Shown here piece by piece: positions 33,700 to 46,479 of a DNA stretch of 64,000 nucleotides. Position numbers and translations under genes: made by a program. A model generated the notes under the pieces. It saw only the letters and a program-made list of their open reading frames with translations, searched no databases and had not been told where the DNA came from. Positions within the stretch are counted from its first letter, which is position 1. The number at the start of each line of letters is the position of its first letter. This stretch comes from Sindora glabra (lineage: Eukaryota; Streptophyta; Magnoliopsida; Fabales; Fabaceae). The stretch is from NCBI GenBank assembly GCA_020226215.1, contig CM035233.1, forward strand, positions 52,723,751 to 52,787,750, given 5' to 3'.

Positions 33700-36600
33700 G
33701 GAAACATAAAAGAAGGGATTAGATCTCTAACGAAATGTTATAACAAAATCAAAACATTAAAGCACTTTGGAGACAATTAAGTGAAAATTCACTACTGTTT
33801 TCATGATGCTAAGGCATTACTACTAAAAGTTTCTAGAAGAAACAAACAATAATCATAAGAAACGAAACACTGTCGTAAAAGCAATTATTATGATTATTTG
33901 TTTCAAGGATAATTGAGCAGTCTTACATGACTACAACAAGCTGATAATGCAATAGACTGCAACATATCTAAGCTGAGAAGTGCGAGTGACTGTAATTAGG
34001 GGCTCACATGGAATTGTTTCCATGTTAATTGGAGGAATAGACATTGTTAAACAAGATAAGGAATTATTACGGTATAAAATGACTTTGTTAAATTAAAAAT
34101 GATCAAAAAAAAGTGGTGCTGAGCGCGTTAAGCGAATCTCCTCAAGCTCAACCTACTAAGCAGTAATTCGGTAATCATTATCTTCAGTTTAAAAATATCT
34201 AATACGCAAAACAAGGTTTGTAAACGCTAAATACATTCAGTTAAACGCTTAATATTGAGAATCATACAGATACTGAATAAAAAGAAACACACAAGTCACA
34301 AATTACAGCATCCAATGAGCAAACACAAGGTTTAGCTAAAAAAAAAAAAGAATACGAATTGAAAGTATATATAAGAATTTCAAAGATTATAGAATAATAT
34401 CTATAACCATCATCCCTGTATCTCCTTCAAACGGAACAGAGTCTTCGTTCCCCCCCCCCACAAGACTCTTCCATTTATCTTATACTTTAAATAATTATCC
34501 AATACAAATACGGAGAAAATTTCATAGGTATTTACCGTAAAATTTTCAATTAAAAACTTATTATATGTGTTTATTCAGTTCCCAACTAATTAAATAATTC
34601 ATTAATAATTATACGTATTGAATTTTAATTATTACTCATGAGTTAAAAAAATAATACACATAAAATTGTGATTAAAAATTTCACAACACATACCTAACGA
34701 ATAACTGCAATCGTTATCTTATGCAAAAACTATTTAAAAAATAATTCATAATAATAAAAAATATCAATAATCAGAAACAATTATTAAAAAAAAAGGTTCT
34801 GTATTTTGCATTGAATGAAATTGGAGATGCACAGCGGTCGTCATTTGTCAAGGCCACATACTAAAGGCCGTTTCGTCGGGCTAGTCAAGGAAGGGGAAGG
34901 AATTAGTAGATTTCTATTTCTTTTGAAGCGATTAGTAGATTTGTATTGAGCCAAATTGTTACATATATGTTACAAAATTTCAATTGTTGATGATCAAAAA
35001 GTTACAAACTTTTTATCACAATTATGATAATTATATATATTTTTTGTGATATATATCATTTTTTTAGTTTTTGAAATTACACCATTTACAATAATTTTAT
35101 CACAAAAATTACAAACTTTTTATCTTGTAAATTTAACCAATAAAATTGTATTTGTTTTTTCACATTTATACGATACAAATTTCAAATAAAATATAACATT
35201 TTGTTAAAAAAATTACGATGAGTATAAATTTTTCATAGAAATTATATATTTATTAAAACATGTAAAATGATGAAAAGTGAACATGAAATAATATTCTACA
35301 AAAATCATAATTTAAATGATAAAAGGCTAAGCTTGTTTAATATAAAAATTAGATAATTTCATTGTAAACATGACTAGCATTGACCAGTGCATTACAAGCA
35401 TATCTATTTTACTTTTAATTTATTGTTATTTATGCTATGGAAAGGAGATTAATAAAATTTTCTGCATAAATGAAAAGAATATTCAAACTTGTTATTAAAT
35501 AAAGAACTTAAATTTAATTTATTGTTATTGTAATATATTTTATATTATAAAAGAAGAGGCATATTATTAAAAAATAATAGAAATTAAGAATTTTAAAAAT
35601 ACTAAAAAAAATTTAATAATTTTTCTATTGACATGATAACATATGAGTGGACAATAGTATAAAATTAATTTATATTATCAATAGAGTAAATTCAAATCCT
35701 CTAATAAAATCATAACCTATTTTAAAAATGCAACAATTATAACAATCCTTTAGTTAAATAACATTGTAAATATTCATTTATTTAAATTTTTAATTTTAAA
35801 ATATAAAAAATATGGATTTGATTATATGTATGTGTATATACCCATTAAGACCATATAAAAAATTATAAGTTGAGATATGCAAGTACATAAAATATATGTA
35901 TGGATAAAATTTTGAAAAAAATTATATTTTAATCACTCTTGTTATTTTTATTTAATTTACTTATGCTATTAGGTATTGCAATCTACCCGCTCATACGTCT
36001 CTTTTATAATGTATTTTGTTCTTATAGTAAAAAATTTTACTATAATAATAAAGGATTTTTAAGTTTTCTTACTATGATTAAATTTTTTAATTACTTATTT
36101 TCAATGGCATTTTTTATTTATTGATGATATAAAATAATTTATATTGTTCATAAGTTAAATTTAAATTCTAAATTTGATGTAAAATTTAAAAAAAATACTA
36201 TATAAGAGATCATTTGAAAATGTTTATTGTAATCGTTAATACTTATGAAAGTCTCTAAACTAGAGAGTAAAAAAAAATTAACAATCGTTAGATAAATTAT
36301 ATAATATAAAAAAAGCCTAATTCAATAAGTTAGCGGCCCAATCTAAATAATTGAAGTCTTCTGCCAATAAATAATTTTTTTAAGGTTGAAAATGTAAATT
36401 TACAAAGAACAATTGCTTCTTACATCATTTATTTTTTTAATCAGAAATATTTTTAATCTAAAAATTTTCTATATACCATTAATTCAAAATTGTAATATCT
36501 ATATTTTTAATTTAGGGTGAGATTTTCGATGCTTGAGTGAAAATCTAAAGCAAGATACAATATTACAATATTAAATTATGATACAACTAATGAGGTGGCA

Positions 36601-39600
36601 CCATCCCTATCTTCGTCCGCTCTATATGTTACAATATTAGCCGTTGATGAATGAATAAGGGAGACTGGACTACCGAACAAAAGAGAGTTTTGAAGCAAAT
36701 GACTAAATTGTAAAATAGTGCTCGATCAGAGATTAGGTGATTAGTAATCATCATTTCATTTTTCAGCTTTCTGTAGAATTGAAATTGGCATCGTTGATAT
36801 CGTCCATAAAAAATTGAAAAAATTTACATAAATGTATGCAATTCTAAATTTTAAACATTTTATAAAATAAAATAATAAATTAATTTAATTAATTTTTATA
36901 TTAAAATTTTCAATTATTTAAAATACTTTTTATAATAAAAAAAAATATATACTATTATACTTATACCATTAATGATATTAGTGCCAACATATAAACTGTA
37001 AAAAAATAAGAATTAAAAATAAAATTAATATTTAAATTAAATTAATAATTTATTTAAAATATTTTATAATAAAAAATTCGATTATATTTATATTACTTAA
37101 GAATTTTATCACTTGAATTGTAAATAATAAAAGCATATATAAAAAAATTGTAATGAAGCAAGTACATAAAAATAGAACATCTAAAATAATAAGGATTAAA
37201 AATAACAAATACAATTAAATAACTTGAATGAATAAAAAAATTTACCTTTTTACCGACTATTATAATAAAAAATATATTATGTTATACCTAGAATTATTTT
37301 ACGGTTCGAGTTACGTGAATAATAAAAATCAATATGTTAACCAATATATAATATAATTTTAGTAACTACTACACTTTCACCCTGACATATGTCAAATTCT
37401 CAATATCCCTCCAATTTTTGGCTTAAAATTTCTTTACAACCTTTTTTTTATTTTTTTCAGTACTTCACTACTTATTATTCAGTCTAATATTATGAATATC
37501 ATTTTTCTCAATTATTTTTAAACAAATTAGTTATTTAAAAACAAATTAATTAACATTATAAATTATAAATTAATAGACATTTAAATAGTAAATCATATAA
37601 GTAATATGAACACAAATTTTTTAATTCACACACAATAATGAATTTTAAGACTATGTGAAACATACACGGGCGCGCACACACGTAACTATTAAAAAAATTA
37701 ATTTTTTAAAAATAAAAATTAAAAAAATTATTTATAAAAATACTTATATTCATTATAGAATAAAATTATCATCAAAATTCTATTTGTCAAATAAGTGAAT
37801 AAGAAAATTAATTTAATAACACAATTCTGCAAACATTATTTTTATTTTTTTATCTCCTTTTTAAACACTAATTTGATTTAAAAAATTATGGGAATTCTAT
37901 TTATTCATGAAAATTTATGAAATAAATGCAAACAATATTTTATTATATATTTTTGTAAATTATGTTTTACAATAATTTCATGTTCGCATTTAGAAATAAT
38001 AGTAAACTTTATTTAATAAATTTAACTATTCGCTTATAATTCATGGTGGTATGAAATTGTTTAAATTTTAGGCTTTTCAAAATATTTCTACATTTAGGAA
38101 GAAAATTTCTATAGTTCGTTTTTAAAACCAATATAAATATCCAAATTTCCTATCACTGAATTAATATATCTAAAATATAAATTCAATTTTATTAACAAAT
38201 AATATCATTGCAACAAGTATACCCTCAAATATATTTATTCAACAATTAAATATATTAATTATTATTCTCCTAAATTTTATATTAAAGGATAAATTTAATA
38301 ATTATTACATTCTTAGACAATAATTGATTTTTTTATAATTTGCAAAAATTAAATGACAACAACCAAGGAATTAACATTTAAAGAATTTAATAATGGTATG
38401 TAAATATATTTTTATTTGGTGTAAAGTATTTTTAAATTAATTAAATTCAAATCGATCCTTAAAAAATTTGCATGTATGTACGTTCCTAAAAAAAATTTAA
38501 TTTATATTTTATAAAAATATATTTTATATCAAAAATTTTGTTCCTTCATTAAATATGTAAGAAAATAATAACAATAATAATAATAATAGCCAACATTTTT
38601 TAGTAAATAAAAAAACTCAAAATACACATCTTTTCAAATACATGTGTGTATGTTTAGGGTTTAGGGTGAGAGAGAGATTGAGAAATATTAAATGAGATGA
38701 GAAATAAAAAATGAATGCCCCTATATCTCCCAGCAAATAGTGCCAAATAAGGGCCCGAACAAACAAGACATCTTAGATTTTCATCACACTGCAATTAATT
38801 TTATATATCAATAGCATATAATTTGTTTTGTTTAATTCGGAGCCCATTCGGTCCTTATTTCCCAGGACATTTAGTATTTTCCTTAAAAAAATTAATAAAA
38901 ATTTTGTAAGCATTTAAAATAATATGTAATTTTATAGTTTAATCTTAATCCTATATTAAATTTGATTATCATGATTTACTTATATTTTCGTATAAAAACA
39001 ATCCTCATACTATATATATATAAAAGAAGATTGTTAATCCCTCATTCTTTATATATTAAAAAAAATGAAGTTAAAAAAATGGAAGTAGCCATTTCCCAAC
39101 ATTGGTTACTTTGTCATATTGCCTTAAAAGCAGGCTTAAAAGACTAAGACTACCTTTATCGAGTTTTCAATACCATTAGTACAATAAATAAAGCAGTACG
39201 AGATTGATAAAAAAATAAAAAGATTAAATGGTTAGAAATTCCAAGATACATTACATCCCTAGAGATTAGAAATTTTTGACTTTTTATTTGAATTAAATTA
39301 TATTATTAATTTAACAATAATTAAATAATAAAAATATTTAATTAACTTAAATAAATAATAACAATTAAAACATTTAAGTCAACTTCCTTTATTCATTCTT
39401 ATTTCTATAATAAGTACACTCATTAATTAAAATTGTTGGTGATGGTAGTAAATTAATTTTAATATCTTTTATTATTTTATCATTTTTTAAATTGTGATAT
39501 AATTTTTCATCTAAGAATAGGAGTAAATGTTAGTAATCCCATACATATAATTTGATATATGGCACTTAATATAAATATATTAACAAAATGTAAATAAATA

Positions 39601-39618
39601 AGCTTAATTTTAATTTTA
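33700..39618. other. Intergenic, no gene supported
   Basis: This is AT-rich DNA with short frames of no recognisable content, a 10-base C run at 34450-34459 and an (AAT)n-like tract near 38566-38588. I see no domain, RNA gene or bounded transposon. Confidence 0.5.
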
Positions 39619-39627
39619 AATATTTTA

Positions 39628-40412
39628 GGATAAATTACACCCACCTCCCCTGAGGTTTAGCCTAATCAAAATCTCATCCCCTTGATTTTCAAAACTCTAC
39701 ATACACATCCCTGAAATTCAACTTAATTACAATCTCATCCTTTTTTTGAAAACCCTACACACTCTGCCCTTTTAATTTTTAAAACCCCACACATACTTCC
39801 CTTGAAATTTAACCTAATTACAATCTTATCCCATTTATTTTCAAAACCCTACACATCCTTCCATTTTATTAATTTTTCTTTGACAATTTACCTCTTGTAT
39901 TAGTATTCTATTTTAAAAAATTATGATTAGTATTTGTATTTGTTTTCTTTCAAAAATATATAATAGATCATCTTTTTTTTATCAAAATTATGATTAATAA
40001 TTGACTAATTAATTTTAAAATAAAATTATAAAATAATGCAAGAAAATAAATAAGACTTAATGCCTTACATTTAATTATTAGTGGTTAATGATAAAATATA
40101 TTAATGTTAAAATGAGCAATTTTAATTTGTGTCTAATACAAGAGATAAATTGTCATGAAAAAATTAATAAAAGGGAAGGATGTGGAGGATTTTGAAAATC
40201 AAGGAGATAAGATTATAATTAGCTTAAACCTTGGGAAAGTATGCGTAGGGCTTTGAAAATCAAGGGGGAAGGATGTTTAGGATTTTCAAAATCAAGGAGA
40301 TAAGATTGTAATTAAGCTAAACCTCAAGCGACGTGTGTGTATCATTTTTAAAAATCGAGGGGATGAAACTGCAATTAGGCTAAACCTCATGAAAGGTGGG
40401 TGTAACTTACCC
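39628..40412. mobile_element. Mutator-type foldback element, 785 bp
   Basis: The two ends, GGATAAATTACACCCACC and (reversed) GGGTAAGTTACACCCACC, match at 16 of 18 bases. The flanks are a perfect 9-bp direct repeat AATATTTTA (39619-39627 and 40413-40421), the target length of Mutator-like elements. Long inverted arms of about 280 bp (39628-39905 and 40130-40412) are each built of three or four tandem lines of about 60-70 bp with the theme CTCATCC..GATTTTCAAAA. The middle 225 bp is AT-rich. No transposase frame is present, so it is non-autonomous. Confidence 0.85.
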
Positions 40413-40421
40413 AATATTTTA

Positions 40422-43400
40422 TTAAAGAAGAGTTTTGTAGTACAAATGTCAAAAAGTGTAAAATATAAAACAAATTAGGTGGCACAATCTCATCGTACAA
40501 TTAGCATAAGGGATTTCAGCAGCCGTTTATAGCTTACGATGGATAACCTTACTACTCGGTTATCGAAAAAAAAAAAAGGCGCAATTGCTCAAGGTTCAAT
40601 CCTTGTAATTTTTTTATGGCAAAAACAATAAATTATTTAATACATGCAAATTATGTTAATTACAAAAATCATATTGATTAACATATTTTAATAAAATTTT
40701 ATTCTTCAAATTCACTTTATTGATGAAAAAATTTTTACAAGCAGTCTTTATAAAAACAATTCAGACATGTCCCTTTGGGCATCCTATAAAATTGGAACAA
40801 TTCAAGTGTAATAATTATATAGTAGTTCACAAACCATTTTCATATGCAAATTGATTAACTTCGAATATATATAATATGCATTCAAACAGAATTTAAAAAT
40901 ATTAAATTTAAGTAAATAATATTTAAAAAATACGGTTCAAGTATTCATCTACATCATGTATAAAATTTGTACAATTTCCTAAAAACTTGATAGAGTTATA
41001 CTTTCTTTTTTTAATTTGTATACTTTGATTCATAATCCCAAATTTGTTAAAATAAGATGCTAAATGTATAGAATTATATTTCCTTCATTCTTTTGTAATG
41101 TTATTTTAGAAAAAAAAAATTCTATTTAATATTTTAAAAATGTGTTCAAGTCTTCATCTACACCACTTGTACAATCTTCTAAAAATTTGAACTTATAAGT
41201 TATTTATTTTACAATAGAGCTATACTTTCCAATTCTTTATTTTCTATACTTTGATTTATAATCTCAAATTTGGTAAAATAAGATCCAAAATACTTAAAAT
41301 TATATTTCCCTCATTCTTTTTATATGTTATTTCAGAAAAAAATTTCCATCTATCTATTGTTTTATAAGATAAAAATTATGCTTATTATCTTCTTTTTTTA
41401 ATTTACTCCTAATAAACACTCATTAACCTTACATATCAATTACCTTTCTTTTTATTTGTGTTTGGATATATCTCACTTGACCGACGGGAGACCAATTTTC
41501 TAATGTATTATTGGATATTAAAGACAAGGACCTCTCCAAAACTAAATTTTCTCCATACACTAGACCTAAAAACTTAGAACATCTTATTTAAGGCGGCCGT
41601 AGTCATTTCACACAAATCAACACATATTAGTTATACTAATTTACTTTTAATAAGAGATAAATTAATAAATTACAAATCTTTTTTCTTAAAATTATATTGT
41701 TTATTGCTTTCATTAATTTTTGTAAATTTATATTAAATGAAATATAAAAATTAGAGTAATTACAAAAATAATCTATTGTAGTTACTCAAAAATAAAATTA
41801 GGATTGCAAAAAAAAAAAGGAAAGATTTGCATGACAATGATCATGTTTACTTTTAATATTGACTTAAATCAATCATAATAAAAACTTAGAATAATTTAGA
41901 GAAAATTTATCTTTTAAGAAAAAAACAACTATTAATTATTTTATTACAACTATTTTTATTTTATTTAATTAAATAGTAATTTACATTATAAAATTTTTTA
42001 TATTACATAAGGTGTGATTCAAAAAATAAAAGACTATGAAAATAGCAACAGACCGGGGGGGGGGGAATGTCTCCAAACCCAGTGCCTCTAAACTTAATTA
42101 AAAAAATTCTTGGAGGTTGTGCACTTTGAAAATTGAAACTTGTCTCGATTGATTACCGGCAACACACTATTTTCCAACAGTAAAATTTTCCACGTGTCAC
42201 TAGCTCATTGTAAAAAAGATTGTTGTATACAATACAACAAAACTATATTTGTACATTAGAAACCTCTTTTGAGTTTTATCTACACTTTTATTTTCGGAGT
42301 TTTTCTTGGCTCATTTAATTTTCAGGCTGAACCTATAAAAATTCAGGGCAACGTGTTTGTATACGAACATATTTAATTAATGAGTTTTATTATCTATTAG
42401 TATTAATTTAGTTATTTTTAATTAAAATTAATTTTGTTCGTTTGGTCGTTAGTCCCAATCCGAACCTGAGTTCAGTGATAAAAGAATCAGCCATTTTCAC
42501 TCCCCGAAGGTTGGTTAATTAAAATTAAAAATATTAAGTCTTAATATAATGAGAAATGCTATGAGTACCGAAAAATGTTATCACCCATGAATTTGAAAAA
42601 TTAAATAAATTACATGGACTAAAGGATTAGTATTTCACTACCACCAATTCGGAAGTGGTCCAGCACATATTTGCCAGTACAACTAGAATTTTCCAAGTCA
42701 ATAATTGTATTGTTTCAATTTAAATTTGTTAATATATCATATTATCCTTTTGAAATAATCTTTTATGGAAAATATATTTAATTATTATTATATATAATTT
42801 AAAATATAAAAATTAAGAAAAAATAGAAATTACCTCTTTCAAATTAGGCTAATTGTATTTAATGCTGACAAGTACTACTTTTTGCAATCTCCTACCAAAA
42901 CTATTTATTAGGTGATAAATTGCCACTAACATCCATCTTATGAGCAATTTGAGAGGAAACATACACTTGGTTTAACATAAAATTTTGTTGAAAAAATGCA
43001 TTATATGGAAGTTTTGTAACTCAAGTTTGAGAGTGATTCAAATTATGTTTTTCAAAAAAGAAAAAAAAACCATTTTGGGAGTATTTTGATCATTTTCATA
43101 TGGTTTGTTTATGTGAGCACAAAATTATATGACAGCGGTTTTTGCATTTATTTTCGAGTATAATATAATACTTAAATTCCTTCTAAAATTATAAGAAAAG
43201 AACTTATGCGGATTCAATTTATCACTTACGAATAATTTTGATAAATGATTGCAAAAATTCATAGTCATGAATGTTAGATTAATTATTTTAAAATTAAAGA
43301 AAATAATTTATATTTTTTCCAAAAATTAGGTCCAAGTGCCAGACTGCCAGGCCTCCGTACCCTTATAAATAAATGGGTTTGGATCAATTTAAAATGTTAA

Positions 43401-45240
43401 AAAAAAATTAGATTAGAATAAGTTCCGATCATAATATTTTGTACTTGTATACGCAGAGAGTCCGTTCCACATACATCTCTGTTACTATCCTCGCATGTTA
43501 TTTCCATGTCAGTTTCGCGGTCATGATTTTTCATTTTTTTTTCTTAATCTAAAAAGTCTCTTTTTTTTCTCATTTCTTTGCATGTACCAATCTCGAACTT
43601 TAACACAGTGAAGATTGGCATTTTTTCTTAACATAAAAAGTCATCGACCCATGGCAGCTGATCATTTAGTTTTGGCAATAGAAGGCAATTTGATCATCGG
43701 TTGATCATTAGCATCTTTCTAAGAAACTCCTTTGGGCAATAATAAATTCATTGGACAACTTTGTCTTTGTTTGCTTTATCGGAACGTACTTTCTGTAGGA
43801 AAAAAACTTTATTATTATATTAGAGGATATTTATCCGATATTCCCCCGAAAGAAGAAGTATTATTATGATTATCGTAAATTTTATGACTTTCTCATAAAA
43901 TTCCCAATATTTTAAATAAAATTTATAATCTTCTTTTAAAATTTTATAACAATCCATCAAGTTTTCGTGTTACAAGATTACTATTTCACATTGTGAAATT
44001 TATAAATAAATTTACAAGATCATATAAAGAAAAGATACTATAAGCAATTATACCTCGTATAACTTATGTCATATGAGAAAAAAAATACATTTTATATAAA
44101 ACATTACGAGTTATATAAGAAGTTTTATGAAACTTTTTCATAAAATTTACAACAAGTCATATGGATATAATTATTTTTAGAAGATAGACCAAAGCAAACT
44201 CCAATCATATTTTACCAATGTTTGATTTCATTATTTCTCACTTAATTCACTTATAATTCCAATCATATTAATAGTTAGAAGTATGTATATTTAATTCAAC
44301 CACGTATATATACATACTTTTAACTATTAATATTCTATTCAACTATATTATTTCTCAAATTGAAAATTTATCTTTTTATAATTTATTTTACAATTACTAA
44401 ATAAAAAGTATCAAATAAAGTTTTGCCGAGGATAATAAATCATTTCTAAGCAAAAGTCATATTAACTTAAATTTGAAAAAGTAAAAAATCACATAATAAT
44501 ATATGTGAATTCAGCTTCCCATAGTTAATGTGAAAAATAAATAAATAATTTCAATAATTTCATTGTTACGTGTGCGAAGTTGGTTTTTGGTAGTCTCTGC
44601 TAGTGTTTTGGTCACATCAGCTAGTAGTATGTTTGCATGTGGTCTCTGCATCTCCAAATTTGGGACTCTGTTCGATATTATCAATTGGACCCAAAAAAAA
44701 ATGCTAAAAAATATTTTCCAGTAAATGTTTTTAGGCATATTTTAATAGTAAGTTAATGAACCTGCCCAAATGATATATATCCATATATAGAATATCACAT
44801 CCTGAATTTTCTTTGGTTTGTTTCGTCTTTGCCCAATAGTTATTGCTTAATTATCCCTTTATTTTAAAATATGAACAAAATTAGAATTTAATTGCTTTAA
44901 TTATCAATTCAATTCATCTAAAAATAGCTTCATGCATAATTTAACGAACTTGGTTTTAATTTTTTTTCATACTTTCAAACAAAGGAAATAAGCTTGACCA
45001 CTTAAATATCTGCATTATTCATGTTATACATATATGATTTGCTCATTTAAAATAAATACTTTTTTTAAATAGTTTGCAAATATCTGCCTAAGCCAATTGT
45101 AATATTAAATTTCACCCACCATAGTTATGACTTTAAAAATCACGTGAGAATGCAAAATTAATAATATTTAAAAAAAAAAGGCCGCAGATAAAGGTTTGAA
45201 GACAGTTCTACAATAATATTCTAAAATCTTTCATAACATA
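40422..45240. other. Intergenic, no gene supported
   Basis: The stretch holds a tandem duplication (40923-41352) and an 11-base G run (42055-42065). One CACGTG palindrome lies at 42191-42196, but with no gene beside it, it cannot be called regulatory. Short frames show no domain. Confidence 0.5.
40923..41352. repeat. Diverged tandem duplication, two units of about 210 bp
   Basis: The order of shared landmarks is the same in both units: GTTCAAG..TTCATCTACA, TTGTACAAT, GTTATACTTTC (GCTATACTTTC in unit 2), ATACTTTGATT, AATAAGAT, then TTATATTTCC and TCATTCTTTT. Unit 1 spans about 40923-41130 and unit 2 about 41135-41352. Confidence 0.75.
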
Positions 45241-45665
45241 GTAAAGAAGGAATAGGCGCGATTACCTGATTAAGTAATTGAGAGGTTACTCTTTAATGGG
45301 ATCCTTCTGATATGAAAGTCTTTGAAAAATAATGCAAATGAAGGAATATTTAGCTTTAAAAAGAAAGTGATGGAAGATAGTAGCAATTAAGAATATTTAG
45401 AATCTATCAAAAAGCTTACCACAAAGATAATAGGTATGGAGAGTGCAAAAATAGAAGCTTGGTCGGAGAGATATGCAATTAATAAACACGAACCAACAAT
45501 CAACCACACCCAGTTTGAAAGGAAGCTGGGAATCAAAATTCAATAAACAGTTAACTTAGAATTATGAACTAGAATCCTTCAAATAAATTTAAAAGAAAAA
45601 AAAAACGCGAACCAACGATGAATTGATCGCAGAGAATTTGAAGGAAGCTGACAAGAAATGAATTT
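45240..45665 (-). repeat. NLR leader-like repeat, copy 1 of the mid-window pair
   Basis: A motif of about 45 bases appears twice here (near 45498 and 45608), and on the plus strand it includes GAACCAACGATGAATTGATC followed by a GGAAGCTG end. On the minus strand the segment runs from that motif to TCTTTGTG|GTAAGC near 45410, a good donor. I infer an untranslated leader exon left behind without its gene. No open frame of interest is present. Confidence 0.5.
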
Positions 45666-46129
45666 TTGCAGCAAGTTGTAAGTATATTTAGACTCTGTAC
45701 ATGTTTTGTTGCAAAATATATTTTTATAGAAAATTTTTATTTATTTGCATATAATTAAAGGAAATTTTTATCATTTATATAAGGAAAAAAATTTAGGCAA
45801 AGTTTTACAAATATTTGCTGTAAAATTTTCAATCAAAGTTATATATATGTATTATTTTTTCAATTCACCACTAATGATTACAATATAATAAATACAATTA
45901 TTAATTAGTTTCTGAGAGCTTAATACTTATGAAACTTCACTTACCTTTCCTCCTTCATATAATTTATGATTAAAAAAAATGAATAATGCCTGAATAACAT
46001 AGAAAGATAAGTTTTTCTAGAATACAATATGTTGTAATGTTATATATTCATATTTAATATTAAATAAATAAAATATTTTATTATCTATTAATAAAAATTA
46101 TTTCTAGAAATAATAATTTTTTTCCAAAT

Positions 46130-46470
46130 AAATACAGCCTTGGAATCTTGGGGAAAATACTTACCACGGAGTTGTGAGATGATTATCGAAAAGACAAGGT
46201 GAACAAACACGAACCAACGATGAATCACACGGAGTTGGAGGAAGCTGAAAAAAAATAAAATAAAATTCAACAAACAGTTAGCTAAAAGAAATATATTGGA
46301 AAAAGAGAGTAATAATTATGAATTAGGATCCTTAAAAAAAAAAAAGGGGGGTTGATCGAAGAGATTGAGAATTAGAAAAAGCGGACCAACAATGAATTGA
46401 TCACAGATAATATAGGGAATTTGAAGGAAGCAAGAAATGAAATGATTTGTTGAGGAATGTTTCGATTGAT
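46130..46470 (-). repeat. NLR leader-like repeat, copy 2 of the mid-window pair
   Basis: The same motif occurs near 46208 and 46382, in the same order as the 45.2-45.7 kb copy and with the same intervening landmarks (AACAGTTAGCT, ATTATGAATTAGGATCCTT). The donor-like junction here is CTCCGTG|GTAAGT near 46168. The 62-81 codon minus frames that cross it have no recognisable domain. Confidence 0.5.
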
Positions 46471-46479
46471 CTGTGATTT

